Assembly: GCF_032854445.1 (NCBI RefSeq)
Contig: NC_088295.1
Location: 10,901,385 to 10,965,384, forward strand
DNA: 64,000 nucleotides
Direction: 5' to 3'
DNA from: Liolophura sinensis
Taxonomy: Eukaryota; Mollusca; Polyplacophora; Chitonida; Chitonidae
The notes beneath the pieces are model-generated. The model made no database searches, was not told the origin of the DNA, and worked only from the letters and a program-made list of their open reading frames with translations. Every line of letters begins with the position of its first letter. Within the stretch, counting starts at the first letter, position 1. The position numbers and the translations under genes are program-made. Below, one piece after another: positions 49,201 to 60,985 of the stretch.

Positions 49201-50900
49201 CGGTTGTTAAAGAACTTACACTGAGTGGATTCATTGGATGCACCTTGTTTAATTTAATAAATAAAAGGAAAATAAAGAACACGACTCATTGAGAGGCATT
49301 GTCTTGAGCCATTTATACAAACATTAAAGCAAAGTGAAACTTGTTAACTGTGGCACTAAATATGCTGTTTGTAATTGATATGTTTCCATGCAGTTTATGA
49401 TTAACATGGAATTAACCAGGGGCAAAAAAAAACATGCCTTGGTCTCTTACCAATATAGCATCATAGCCTTTCTTTATATTGCTGATTCATTATATTTATC
49501 CAATATTGTTAAAAACTAGCAAAGTTCAGTCTAACACGTTAAGACGTTCACCACTTGATTTCCTGTTGACGTATGTGCACAGTAATGGCTACCATCAAAT
49601 CGATCTTACATCATACATCTGTCCTCTCTGTATTGAATATATCTCTTGTCATTCAATTACACTTCTTCCCGGTATGTTTGAAACGAATATCAAAAGACGA
49701 CTTTAATTTGATTCAGGTAGCTTCTGGAACACTTTTATCGGAAGTTTCCGCATCTTTTTGTGCTTTGGCGATTAAACGTTTAGATGTAGTTGAAATCTAA
49801 ATAATGTGTTATAATTTCGAGCATGTCACATGTCCATTATTTTAATAAGAATGTTGGTGTCTACTATTTGTTGAACATATTCTGTTCACCAAAAATAACA
49901 TGTTTTACATTGTCTAATTCATGCATACATGTGTAACTTTACGATTCATGTATACGTTATCGTTATAAACAATTGTGTGTTTCCGGTAGAATCTCGCCTA
50001 ATTTATCTGACCATAAATGTCAGGTTTTTCACCACGGCGAAAATATTTGAACAATATGTTTTAATTATTTTTCTTCACTAAATTCTTTCATCTCAACAAG
50101 ATCTTAAAGAGAAAACCAGATAAATCCAAGAGAGGATCACCGGCCTTTGTCAGGTCAAGTAAAGGTTATTACTGTGGCTGTCTTAGCGTCTTATTCTCAT
50201 GGACACATGAAGCAAATATCGCTTATTAGTTATTCTTACGTTTATCTAGCAGAGCAAGGAGTCCACACTTTTAACCCCCAAATGCCATACGTAGCTCTCT
50301 CATATGGATATATTATGTTGCAAAGAAACTGACGGTGACGAATGTCTGTGATAGCTGAAATTATTAAATTATGGATACCGTATGATTTCACATATTCTCG
50401 GTAACAAAATACACATACTGTGTACATGTTTTGGATGAATACTTTATGACTGAGGCTGTTGTGATATATAATTAGGTGGGGATCTTTTTTGTGGCATCTA
50501 TATCGTGGGCCATTGTTGGTGGCATATTTACATGATGCATTATCCCTTATGTTTTTCCTCTGAAATACTTTTTTTTACAACAAGCGTGTCGGGGTTGATT
50601 TATTAGTGTCCTGCCCTCGACCTTTAGCATTTTTTTTCCTAGTATGGAATAACCGATCCCTTTGGACTATCCTCTCATTAGCAACCGATTTGCATCTAAT
50701 GGTCGTTGTCTAAGAACATGTGAACACTGGCGACGATATCTTTACCCCTACGCGGACTATGTGCAGTAATGGAGGATGTGTGTTTAACAGGCAAATCTGA
50801 CCATCAGCAGCCATGCTCATTTTAAGCAGCCTGAGGGAATACCTGATCTGCCTTTTGGTTGATTTTCTTCGCCAGACCAATCTTTCCGTTTATTCCTAAC
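46270..50900 (+). repeat. Old segmental duplication, copy 1
   Basis: Collinear blocks match 55,330-60,985 in the same orientation. Block I is 46,270-47,250 with 55,330-56,810 (CATTCAACCAT.G.TAATTAT, AAGTCAACAGATTTT, GCCTATGACACGATCAATA). Block II is 47,645-48,035 with 58,250-58,560 (CTCACCTGACAG.TTCTTTAACG, CATATCGTGTCATTAAAATG, TTGAAGTGATCCCAA). Then short blocks near 49,670 / 60,195 and 50,280-50,890 / 60,430-60,985 (GACTATGTGCAGTAAT, GAGGATGTGTGTT). Divergence is high. Open frames such as 46,909-47,163 are not preserved in copy 2. Confidence 0.8.
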
Positions 50901-51142
50901 ACTGTTCAGACAAGACAATAAATACAATATAGCTGCAATTCAGACTCCCTTCCCTTTTCTCTCAATTTCCCTCGAAACGAAAAATTAACTCCATACTTTG
51001 AAGACGTAGTTTTCAAAAACAGTTATACTGTTGTTGTCTTTTCGAGAATTTATTCGATGACCCACAGTCGTCATTTTGCAAGTACTTGTCACTAAAACAG
51101 AATCAAATGAGATTACACAAACTTAATAGTAACTATAATATA

Positions 51143-52656
51143 CACTGAACAAAAATATAAACGCACGAACAAATATTTTCTGTTATTTTTATGTCACAAA
51201 AAATAGTACATATTCCAAAACAATGGGACATATTTCTGAACAATTCAGCTTTAATTTGCGAGCATTGCAATCAATTCTCAAGCAATAGCCCTGCAGTAAT
51301 GGCAGGAAGAGGACAATGGGGGTCAATGGGCCAAGATCACAGACGTCAGTAACGCGTGTGACCACCATTAGCCTCGCGTAGAGCTGTACATCGGCGACGC
51401 ATGGACATCACCAAGTTGTCAGTTGTGGGCTGGGGGATGTTATCCCAGTCCTCCTGGAGTGCCACTCGCATTTGGCGAATGTTCTGGGGAACTGGAACCC
51501 GGTGGCGGACACGCCTATCCAGAACATCACAGAGGTGTTCAATGGGTGACATGTCTGGTGAATACGGCGGCCAGTTGAGGACAGGAATATCCTCCTCCTC
51601 AAGGAAGTCCCTGCATATCATGGCAGTGTGTGGGCGGGCGTTGTCGTGTTGGAAAGTCAAATGATGGAGCACCACAAAGGGGGCAACAATAGGTCTAAGG
51701 ATTTCATCTCGGTAACGTTGTGCATTAAGGTTGCCGTCGATGAAATGCAGACGTGTGCGCTGTCCATGACAAATGCCTGCCCACACCATGCCACTTCCGC
51801 CACCATAAGCCACCCGTCGCAGGACATTAGCGCCAGCATACCGCTCACCAGCACGGCGCCAAACCCGAACTCTGCCATCAGCATGGTGCAGCTGGAAGCG
51901 AGATTCGTTACTAAAGAGCACAGTCCTCCAACGAGCAAGTGTCCAGCGCACATGAATATTGGCCCAGTTCAGTGTGTCCGACGTCGGGCTACCGTTAGGT
52001 CGATGCCCTGGTGTGGTCGACGTGACCGGAGATGAGCCTCCCGCAGCCGGTTCCTGACTGCCTGGGCTGAAATCCGGCTGTTGTGAAGACCGACAGTCTC
52101 ATCAGCAGTTCTGGTTGCTGGGCGGGTCCGATCACGCAGGTGTTGGAGCCGCATGTGCTGGTCTTGTGCGGGCGTGGTCACACGTGGCCGGCGGGCATGT
52201 GCGCGGTTGACTGTGGTACCAGTCTCTCTGAAGCGAGTCCTCAGGCGGCTGATAGTGGAATGATGCACATACAGTTGGGCTGCCACAGCAGTAACAGATA
52301 ATCCAGCATTAAGCATGCCAATGGCACGCTCCCTCATGATTTGTGACATCTGTGGCATGTCGGCATGTGGCACAAATCCACACTTTGGGGTGGCCTTTTA
52401 CTGAGCAAGCTGTAAGGAATGTCTGCGTGTTGCTCACGCACACTGACCATCGCACTGTAACGCCCCATTGGTCACATGGGTTGACTTTTTCAGCATATGA
52501 GTATACCCACTCAGAATGGTCAATTGCAATGGGACCACTTGTGTTGTGCAACACGAAGGACCCATTAAACAAATATATCACTGGTTTGACCATTTCCAAA
52601 TAAAGGTCAGTTTGACTTGGATATATAGGTTGGTGCGTTTATATTTTTGTTCAGTT
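51143..52656 (-). mobile_element. Tc1-like DNA transposon with both terminal inverted repeats
   Basis: A 1,514-bp element starting CACTGAACAAAAATATAAACG and ending in the near-perfect inverse (GTTTATATTTTTGTTCAGTT), with about 24-bp terminal repeats, flanked by TA at 51,141-51,142 and 52,657-52,658, the target dinucleotide duplicated by this superfamily. It contains one minus-strand transposase gene broken by a single small frameshift. It lies between the two copies of the 46.3/55.3-kb segmental duplication. Confidence 0.95.
51346..52373 (-). pseudogene. Tc1-type DD34E transposase, frameshifted
   Basis: The N-terminal part (52,373-51,969) starts MPHADMPQMSQIMRERA and forms helix-turn-helix DNA-binding domains (GLSVTAVAAQLYVHHSTISR). 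The catalytic part (51,951-51,346) has FSNESRF, GMVWAGI, FQHDNARPH and SPIEHL. Exactly 34 residues lie between the second Asp (HDN) and the Glu (PIEH), the DD34E spacing of Tc1. The first catalytic residue, normally D in SDESRF, is N (SNESRF). Between the two parts (about 51,970-51,985) one base appears lost, so the frame ends in a stop and resumes in another frame. The full length would be about 340 residues, normal for the family. Both defects predict no activity. Confidence 0.95.
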
Positions 52657-52908
52657 TATTTATTAATAAAGTAGAAGGATCAGTGCGGTGTGCTGGTACA
52701 CTTCTTTAATGGCATTAAAATCTATACCAACTTTATCCACTTGATGATACATAATGTTGTAATGTGACTTTGAAGTGTGTGTGTGCGTGGAAGCTTACAT
52801 GCTTGTATTTCACTGCCTTGTTTGTTACTTGATAGACGAATTGAGTGTGATAGAAGGAGGGATTACTAGGATAAAGTGTCTACATAGTGGTAACTGTCGA
52901 TCCTCTGG

Positions 52909-53240
52909 CTGCACTATACGTCCACATTCTCGCTGCACTATACGTCCACATTCTCGCTGAACTATACGTCCACATTCTCGCTTCACCATACGTCCACATT
53001 CTTGCTTCACCATACGTCCACATTCTCGCTGCACTATACGTCCACATTCTCGCTGCATTATACGTCCACATTCTCGCTTCACCATACGTCCACATTCTCG
53101 GCTGACCATATGTTCACATGCTCCATTTCAGTGTATCATCCACACTACTGCTTCAGTATGCGTCCACATTGTGACTTCACAATACGTCCACAATCTCGCC
53201 TTAATGTACGTCAACACTCTCGCTTCAGTGTACGTCCATG
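52909..53240. repeat. Minisatellite, 24-bp unit, about 14 copies
   Basis: Eight well-kept units start at 52,909 and repeat every 24 bp (CTGCACTATACGTCCACATT + CTCG, or the variant CTTCACCATA...). About five to six progressively diverged units follow to 53,240. The period is a multiple of three, so frames stay open on both strands. Confidence 0.9.
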
Positions 53241-53632
53241 CCATTAGGCAATCTATCCACCACGCATTCCATGACAACGAGCTTTAGAATAAAATTCAGT
53301 TCGGTCCTTGCAAACAAAAACAAAAAAATCATGTTCCTAAAATTTCATGAAAAAAAAGCATAAGAAGTGATCATCACGAAGCGTGTCTAAATAAAACATC
53401 ACTTAAATTAGAAACCTCGGATTTAATACATGCCCTTTGCAACCAATCACTTCAAGATTATCCGCGGGTGTTGCCACCGACGAATGCATAAGGTCAAATT
53501 TGAATTGTATTCACTTCCCTAATTACGGAGAAATACCGCTCTCAGCTTGTGTGCTCCGCAGGGACCTGTTCATTTTTATCTTTTGCTTTTCAGTAAGACT
53601 CGACATTACGTTTTCCTCTGCTGTACTCTATT

Positions 53633-54020
53633 TGGCTAATATGGGAGTTTCGAGTTGGAACTCTTTTGTCCTCAAATGTAAGGACAGTTCTACTGTGCTA
53701 TGTGACTTGAGGAAAATGTTAGGTAACCTTTCTTGACATTAATTTACTAATCACCTATCTCACCCTGTTCCAGAGGCAAAAATCACCCTCTTTCCTTCAG
53801 GGTCTTCTCAAGTTCACAAACGTACAGATTTTCAATTTTCTCCATCTTTCGTCTACTCTAAATTATTTTTTATGAAACATTTTTCCAGACGCCCATGTTG
53901 TAGTAAATGTGATACAAAATAGTTACCTAACATTTTTAACAGGTCACATGATACAGTTAAACTTTTTCTTCGTTCACTGATAAAAGAGTTCGAACTCAAA
54001 AACTGCCCTACTGAATTGCC
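53633..54020. mobile_element. Non-autonomous element with long inverted ends (MITE-like)
   Basis: The left arm, 53,633-53,728, and the right arm, 53,932-54,020, are inverted copies. The inner ends are AAAATGTTAGGTAAC / GTTACCTAACATTTT, with further pairs at ATGTGAC/GTCACAT, AACTCTTTT/AAAAGAGTT and a GAGTTTCGAGTT-like outer part. About 200 bp of unrelated sequence lies between. No coding frame of its own. Outer limits and target duplication are not resolved. Confidence 0.6.
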
Positions 54021-55329
54021 CCAGGAAGGTGTTAGGTGGGGCCAGAAGATCGCTTGCTGGAGAAGTCATACAAATCGCTCCACAAGCCTGCTCACATGAA
54101 CATATCTCCTGTCCAGAGAAGGGTAAAATCCCACCACAGGTCTGTCTCTACTACTGTAATAAGTACACCAGACAACCGTGAGTACTGTAATATGAGATTG
54201 GACGTTAAAGAACGGTGATAATAGACCGTGCCTTGTAACAGAAATAAATTTCTCCACTAACATATCTTCATTTATAACTTGAATAAAGAACATTATAAAT
54301 CTAGATATGTCTTTGACTTTACCTGCACGAAAGAAATGCCTCAGACGCACTTTTTTGGGCATAAATATGTGATTCGCTGTGATTTGATTGGCCTACAATG
54401 ATATTGGCATATACGACCAAATACGTTTAACTTTAGGAAACTTTGTTAAAGGGGAAGAAAACATTAAAATAATGCCAAAAATATATTAAAAAAAGTATCA
54501 AAGCTTATTTGCTAACATGGTCTTTAATATTTTTTGGAGAAAAGTGTATCTGAACATATGTTTGCAAAGTGAGTGTCTGGGACCACCTTTTGGTATTTAT
54601 CGTTGTTGTGTAATAATGTTCTCAGTAATGATGTGATGCATGTCTAATAAATTTATTTGGATGTAAATTTGTTGTTTATATGCAGACAAATGCATTTAAT
54701 CTGAACTATGGTAATATTTGATCAAAATGCAAGTTAAACATGTTTATTAGTTGAATAGACCAAAATTCAGTGCAAATATATTTATTAAACATATGTTACA
54801 TCCTCATTTATAACATTATTACACAAAGACTATATACACCAAGAGGTGGTCCCAAATGCATGTACATAAATTATTTTCAAGTGTCTTTTTCTTTTAAAAA
54901 CAAAAAGTCGAAAAAAATATTGAAGACAACATTTACGAATACATTTTCGTACTCTTTCATCTGAACTTTGTGTGTTTTTGAACTTTTCGGCCATTGTGTA
55001 AATCTTACCTCGCTGTCATTTCTCGAGGAATTTTTCTCATTTCTCTCTCAGACGTCTTTCATCATTTGTCTTGCACAATTTTGTACTTGTAAGCATATCT
55101 CTGTTTCATAAGATTTACTTTCATACTAATCTAGGATTTCGTCGCCTTCAAGGTATTTAGTAAAGGAACAGTTAACTTGTTCACACATTGGCACAAATGG
55201 ACCAATACCTAGCGAGTTCTTGTCTGTAACCATGGAAATGGCGAAAAAAAATCTGCAACAAACGAGCGTGACATTGGCTCCGTGAAGAGGAAATTTAAAA
55301 ATTATTGCATGTGTGATAATTGTTGGCCG
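54021..55329. other. Gene-free stretch, nothing recognised
   Basis: AT-rich with only short frames. No domain or repeat was identified. Confidence 0.5.
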
Positions 55330-57377
55330 CATAACCTTTAATAATGAAATGATGATTCAAAATCAAATCCCCACTTAAAGAAGAGGCCTATTACCAATCA
55401 TGGGAACACCATGGCTCATTCAACCATAGATAATTATCGTTTCTCTTCACCTCACTGGATGTATAAAGTGGCCATCTATCTAGCTAATATGATACAACTC
55501 TGTTTTATGTCGATCAAATCACTTCATTATTCAAAAATAGCGGTTATAATGGAACAACCATAAATCAGTTTAACTCATATTGACATATTGATCGATTTGG
55601 TGCTGGCAAGTCATAAGTCAACAGATTTTTCCTATTATTCTCTCATAACTCCCACCAGGGGCCGAAAATAAAGCAATCTGATGATTAAATTAGGGAAACT
55701 GAGGTTTGCCTGTGATACGATCAATAGTATTGAAGAAGTTCAATATTCAGTGCTTAGATAAATTCAGTGTTGTATGGCGTTTCTTAGTGAATGTTGTGTT
55801 TAGACGCAATGAAAGAAGCCATTAAATGATCACGTGAAAATAGAGGAATGTTACGCAAACGGATCTGTAGATGTTTTCCATTCTCATGGGAATGACGAAA
55901 AATTCTCAAGAGCGAAATTTGATCAAAGTTGTGTAGATAAATGAGAGTGATATTATGCTATTTAAATACCTAAATTGATCGCAGTTATATTTTTTTTTTT
56001 TTAAATATCATCACTCCGTTTAGTTTATTATTTTTTCCTCAGGGAATTTGTCATTACAGTTTAGAGTGTTAACGATACTTTCAGGACGATAATCGTTTGT
56101 AGATGACCCTTCTCAGAATGTTATCTAATAAGAATGAAATAATAAGCCTGGGAAAATAAAACCTAATATTTGTTGGGAACTGGGGATAGTTTACACTGAA
56201 TTTAATCGAAATGTTTTCACCATTGTTGTAAGCGTTCTTCGACCCGTAAACGCAAATAAATTCAGTGATTTTAATCCATGTTTTCACACAGGAAACATCA
56301 AGCATATAACGAGAGTAATGCATGGAAATTCAGCCCAATAATTGACACTAGCCTCTATCGATGATACCAAGCAGCCATACATAGCCAGCTGTTATTCTAA
56401 CTGACCACACAATTCGCCGTATGTGGCCCTCTCCTCGTGGAAGTGTTGTGCCCTGACTCGTGTCATCTGCCTTCTAAGCATTAGGGACAAAGCCTCGAAC
56501 ATTCATCATCATAGGCAGTTATAGATGACTCCATTATAATCACCCTAAGGCTGCTGAGACACGTTTCCCTACGACCAGTCTTAATATTCTGACAGGTCGT
56601 CGTCTTGCACCTCTTGTCGCTTATCTATGAATTTCATCCCGTTTTAGACTTAAATTGTTTGCTTAATCTAAATACTCTTAAAACTGACTTTCAAAATAGA
56701 TTTCAGACTAACTCACGTTTTATTTAGAAAAGAAATGTAAAATGACGTGAACATTGGTAGATGACAAAAGTCATGATGGCGGCAAAACAGGTGAGCTTTA
56801 TATTAAACAGCACAAGATCTGTTCCTCTGAAAGGAGTTTTATCCTCGCGACTGTTTGAAATTTAGCAGCAAGGTCTTTAAAGGTTTTGAAGTGTGATCCT
56901 TCAGGTCGTTCAGTTTGGTCTTTCAACCTTTCAACAGCTTCTCTAAAACCAACAGACGAATCATTCTGAAAACTGATATACATGTAGTGCAAAACTAGTT
57001 ACATGAAATATTTAAATGATAAAGAAGGCAGCCAAACTGAAAGCTGAAAGCCTATTGTTCTTGCTGGTGATATTAAATTATTAATTAAACTATTCTTTTC
57101 GAACTTTACTGTTTGTCGTTTCTCTAGGTAACTGAAAATTGCAACTGTTTTAAACTTCTGAAAAAAGGCGATGCTTCTGAAATTTAAAGTACATGTGTAC
57201 ATGTGGAGCAATACTAGTTAGGTAAAGTTTGGAGGCTTCAAAGTCCACTAAAATCTCGCCACTGGTCGAATATATGGCGCCATAAACGGTTTTGAAATTT
57301 GGTACGTATTCCGGTGTATTTATGGCCGGTAATTCCGAAACAGTTTTTGTTTTCTTTGCCTGCGTTTATAACTTTTC

Positions 57378-57682
57378 AGATACAGGTGAAAACTGATCTC
57401 GGTTTTACGTAATTTCAATAGCCTGTAAGAGGAAACTTATGAGCGCTAATTGTTTGCACCAAACCGTAGTCCAGGGTATCCGCTCTCTGCTGTATCCGAA
57501 CATTTTTGAGATCCAATTAATACTTTTCTGTTTTTTTTCCGGTTTTTAGAACCAGAAATTCAAGCACATTCATTTGGCGTACCCTTATAGGGTAACTGGA
57601 GAAAACTTACTTTTTAGATATAGGTGAAAACTGATCTCGCGTTTACGTAATTTCAATAGCCTGTAAGAGGAAACTTATGAGC
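57378..57682 (+). repeat. 67-bp direct repeat, two copies
   Basis: 57,378-57,444 and 57,616-57,682 share AGATA.AGGTGAAAACTGATC, GTAATTTCAATAGCCTGTAA and GAGGAAACTTATGAGC with very few differences, 238 bp apart. It lies in the part of copy 2 that is absent from copy 1. Confidence 0.85.
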
Positions 57683-57950
57683 CTAGTTGTCTATGATTTT
57701 TCAAAACGAGCTGTGTATTTTAACATGCCAGCATAGCTGTGTTCCAAACGACAATCATAGTCAAGACGCAACTGCTCTGTACTGAAGCAGAAGCTGAAAG
57801 CCTTCACTCTTCAATAACTTTTGTGCACAAGTAATAGGCTCAATGTGGGAGAAGTCTTACGTCGAAGCTAATTAAAATATACCACGGATGTCCAGTTTAT
57901 GGTCGCCTAGTAGATTCCTTAACTTAAATCCAAATCCAAATGGTGCAACC

Positions 57951-58094
57951 ATCCTCCATCCCTCGCCCTGCCAGTCGACATATTATACAACGTGGCAACT
58001 ATCCTCCATCCCTCGCCTTGCCAGTCGACATATTATACAACGTGGCAACTATCCTCCATCCCTCGCCCTGCCAGTCGACATATTTAACAACGCG
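57951..58094 (+). repeat. Minisatellite, exact 50-bp unit, 2.9 copies
   Basis: Units start at 57,951, 58,001 and 58,051 (ATCCTCCATCCCTCGCC...CAACGTGGCAACT), almost identical (one C/T difference), with the third unit breaking off near 58,094. Confidence 0.95.
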
Positions 58095-58918
58095 TATACT
58101 GAACTCTCCCAAATATCCAATAAAGCTCGAGGATAACATGTGCTCTTATGGTAATACATTACGACATACTGTGTCCTTATAATGCCCTAATAAATTCTAG
58201 TAAATGTATTAAATGTAGTTTAGTGAAAACTACTTTGGACTTCTTGTGGGGATATTACTCACCTGACAGATTCTTTAACGTTAATACGCATTTGGATATC
58301 GAACTTTCACCCAAAATTCTTCGTTTTTCCAGGGCACATCGAGCTCACTCAAAACAAAGGGTAACAGTGAACACAAAACAGCATATCGTGTCATTAAAAT
58401 GCCTTTATAAATAATGCATCGTTTCCAAAGTAAGCCTACCGCCTGTAAATCCTCCTTGAAGTGATCCCAACAGACCATACACCATGTATATGGAGTGGTA
58501 ATAAATAAACATGAATGTCGTTAAGGATTATGGGTCTCTTCCCTTTCCTACCGGCAATACAAACTATACACTGGAGTGCTTTTTATATTACGTTAGCAAA
58601 GTGTGTATTTTCAGTAAATAGTATTTATTGCAAGCTCAGTAAAGGCACGCCTCACGGGATTACATACAGTGGTGTCACAAGATGTCCATATCTTAAACTC
58701 ACTCGTTAGTTTCGAGAATATATTTCACTCCAGGATACTACCGGGAAAATACAAAGGCTGATTTGGCCAGATACCCTTTCAATAGCCATTGACTTTTAAG
58801 GTATTATCACGGCTTATTATCACTTTTCGTTTCAACACGGCTTGCAAAATAGTCTTATCCTACTTCATTCCACTTTGATTCGGCAAATCGCTTAGTGTAA
58901 GCGCATTCACCATCTGTT

Positions 58919-59205
58919 TCACGTGGAAACCTCAAAGTCTGTGATAATCGGCTCCGTTATTGTGACCATCTGTGTTTCATTCTTCAACAATTCTTTTAAC
59001 CTGCAAAGTATAACTTTCGCATAGATTTCGTGAGATTTCTTGTGCCCGTCAATGTTATATGTTGAGACTGAAAGCATATCCGGAAGGCCCGGCCAACAGA
59101 CATGCACGGAAAAGTGGGTGACATGTATGAGATCGTCTACTTTAGATTGGGTTATGTGCGTGTCGTCCTGTGATAAGTCCGTCGTTGGCGTCACAGCATC
59201 GTCAA
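58919..59205 (-). CDS. Possible orphan coding exon, unrecognised
   Basis: A 95-codon stretch open from just after a TAA at about 59,206 to a stop at 58,919. It has balanced, protein-like composition: FDDAVTPTTDLSQ, then VDDLIHVTHFSVHVCWPG, YNIDGHKKSHEIYAKVIL and ITEPIITDFEVST. I recognise no family. Its upstream edge coincides with the start of the Tc1 relic on the other strand, so any upstream exon sequence would have been displaced. It could be a relic of a host or transposon gene, or chance. There is no clear splice acceptor and no conserved equivalent in duplication copy 1. Confidence 0.25.
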
Positions 59206-59209
59206 ATTA

Positions 59210-59470
59210 AGGTTGCCGTGGTGAAGACAGCCTGTGGTGCTGACGCCTGTGTTGAAGTGTGGCGGCGGGTCAGTGATGGTGTGGGGAGGTTTAACATTTC
59301 AGCACCGCACTTTTTATGATGTTGTTGACGGTAACTTGAATGCAGCAGGTTACCGAGATCAGATCTTTCAGCCTGTTGTCGGCCCGTGATAATCATTTCA
59401 GCAGGACAATGCTCGTCCCCATACGGCTCGAGTGACAAGAGTTTTCCTTGTTCCTCTGATCACTTAATTG
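59210..59470 (+). pseudogene. Tc1/mariner-type transposase relic, different family
   Basis: The plus strand reads GGGSVMVWGGLTFQ, VVDGNLNAAGYRDQIFQPVV, a stop, then FQQDNARPHTARVTRVFL. These are the central and second-Asp blocks of a Tc1-like transposase. The wording differs from the 51.1-kb element (GGSGMVWAGI...FQHDNARPHTAM), so it belongs to another lineage. The N-terminal DNA-binding part, the final Glu block and terminal repeats are not recognised. Confidence 0.85.
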
Positions 59471-60985
59471 AGGCGGAGATGCACTAAAACCATCGACGGT
59501 CGATGTGGACACATCCGTTACTGAACTTGTCAACCTTCATTTTGACCCTTGACTTGAACAACCGTTTTTTGTCTGCTCATTGACAATAAGTTGTTCTTTG
59601 ATCATGAAGAGAGAAAAAACAGTATGTATTCGGAAATGGAGAAACAGTATATTTATATCAATGTGCAATTACTTTGTTGAGTGAGTATATTACAGAAAGA
59701 TATTTGGTCAGTGATTTTAAGCTTATTAACGGGACGGACGGAAGCAAAGCATATCTGAGGCTACTATCGGTCACAAGGACCTCCTTGTTCAATAATATGT
59801 TTTCTCAGTATTCTTCCATATGTTTGCCCACAGCTGTTTTATTTCTCTGATAAGCTGGAATGACTTTTGTCAGTCTTCCCCCTTGCTGACTACTAGTCAA
59901 TTATAATTAACTGCTAAGCAAAACACTTACATGAAAAGCAATAACTTGAAAGCAAAAAAAATATATATTTGTTTGCCTTTGAAGTTTGCTTTGAGAGTTA
60001 TTGAATTAAAGGAGACCGGCGGTTGACATTTTATAGTTGCATAATTAGGCTTCATGATTTTTACATTAGTCGAGATTTGTTGACAACGTCATAAGTCATG
60101 CTGCATGACATACAATTACCACACTATAGAAAACACCCTTGGTCTTAGTTTTTTTCGTACCGCACTTGTCTCAGCTATTTAAGTACACAACTTCCTAACA
60201 TGTTCAAAAGAAATATCAAAGGAACTTTTCAGTTTCAGTTTTTTGTAGTTTCAGGAACTCTTCATGTCTCTGATTTTGTTGAAGCTTCCCAAAGGTGACT
60301 TTTCTCTTTTTTGAATTGCTTATCACTTTTATTGTTACACATTTTGGTGTGGCTTAAGTTAAAAAAAATGATATGTCTTCCATGTCGCAGACATATCCAT
60401 CAGAGTAAGAATATAAATTTAAAGTCTAAATGGCATAAGGAACTCTTTCACTATCGATATATGTTGCAAAGAAACTCATCTTTATGAATGAATTTACAAA
60501 TTAAATTGCTGAATAGAATTTAAAATTAAAATGGAACACACATGTACACATGTACCGTGGTATGAGATGGATAATTACCAAGTGAGGATGGTGGGATGTA
60601 TATATATATGTAGGATTGTTTGAATCAGCCATAGTGGACGTGTGTAACATGAAACCGTGATCGTTTCTTTTTCTTTTGAATTATTCCGTGCGCATATAAT
60701 TTAACTTCTTAACTGCTTAATCAACGGTGACTAGTGCACATTTTCACAGTATAGAGTATTTCATGGCTTTTGACCAACCTTCCATTTCCATCGAATGGTT
60801 GTCTGGGATCATCTGAACACTGGAGAGGATGTCACTTAAGCCTACGAGGACTATGTGCAGTAATTGAGGATGTGTGTTGACTAGTGAAATCCGATTATCT
60901 TTTCGAAATTAAATAGCCTTAGAGAACACACTGATATGGATTTAGGCTGTTTTGCATGAAAACAGGTTCATTCTTTCCGTTTATT

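Larger units (their letters stand above)
55330..60985 (+). repeat. Old segmental duplication, copy 2
   Basis: Collinear with 46,270-50,900 (see there) but about 1 kb longer, because extra sequence with its own repeats lies at about 56,810-58,240 and a Tc1 relic at 59.2 kb. The left edge is near 55,330; similarity before that was not found. Confidence 0.8.

Noticed and set aside
51401-52301. Several plus-strand frames of 70-135 codons opposite the Tc1 transposase
   Set aside because: They are antisense shadows of the transposase coding sequence.
52909-53110. CRISPR-like array because of regular short repeats
   Set aside because: Units are head-to-tail with no spacers, and the DNA is clearly from an animal.
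52825-53247. Repetitive frames over the 24-bp minisatellite
   Set aside because: The period is a multiple of three, so both strands stay open. There is no non-repeat coding context.
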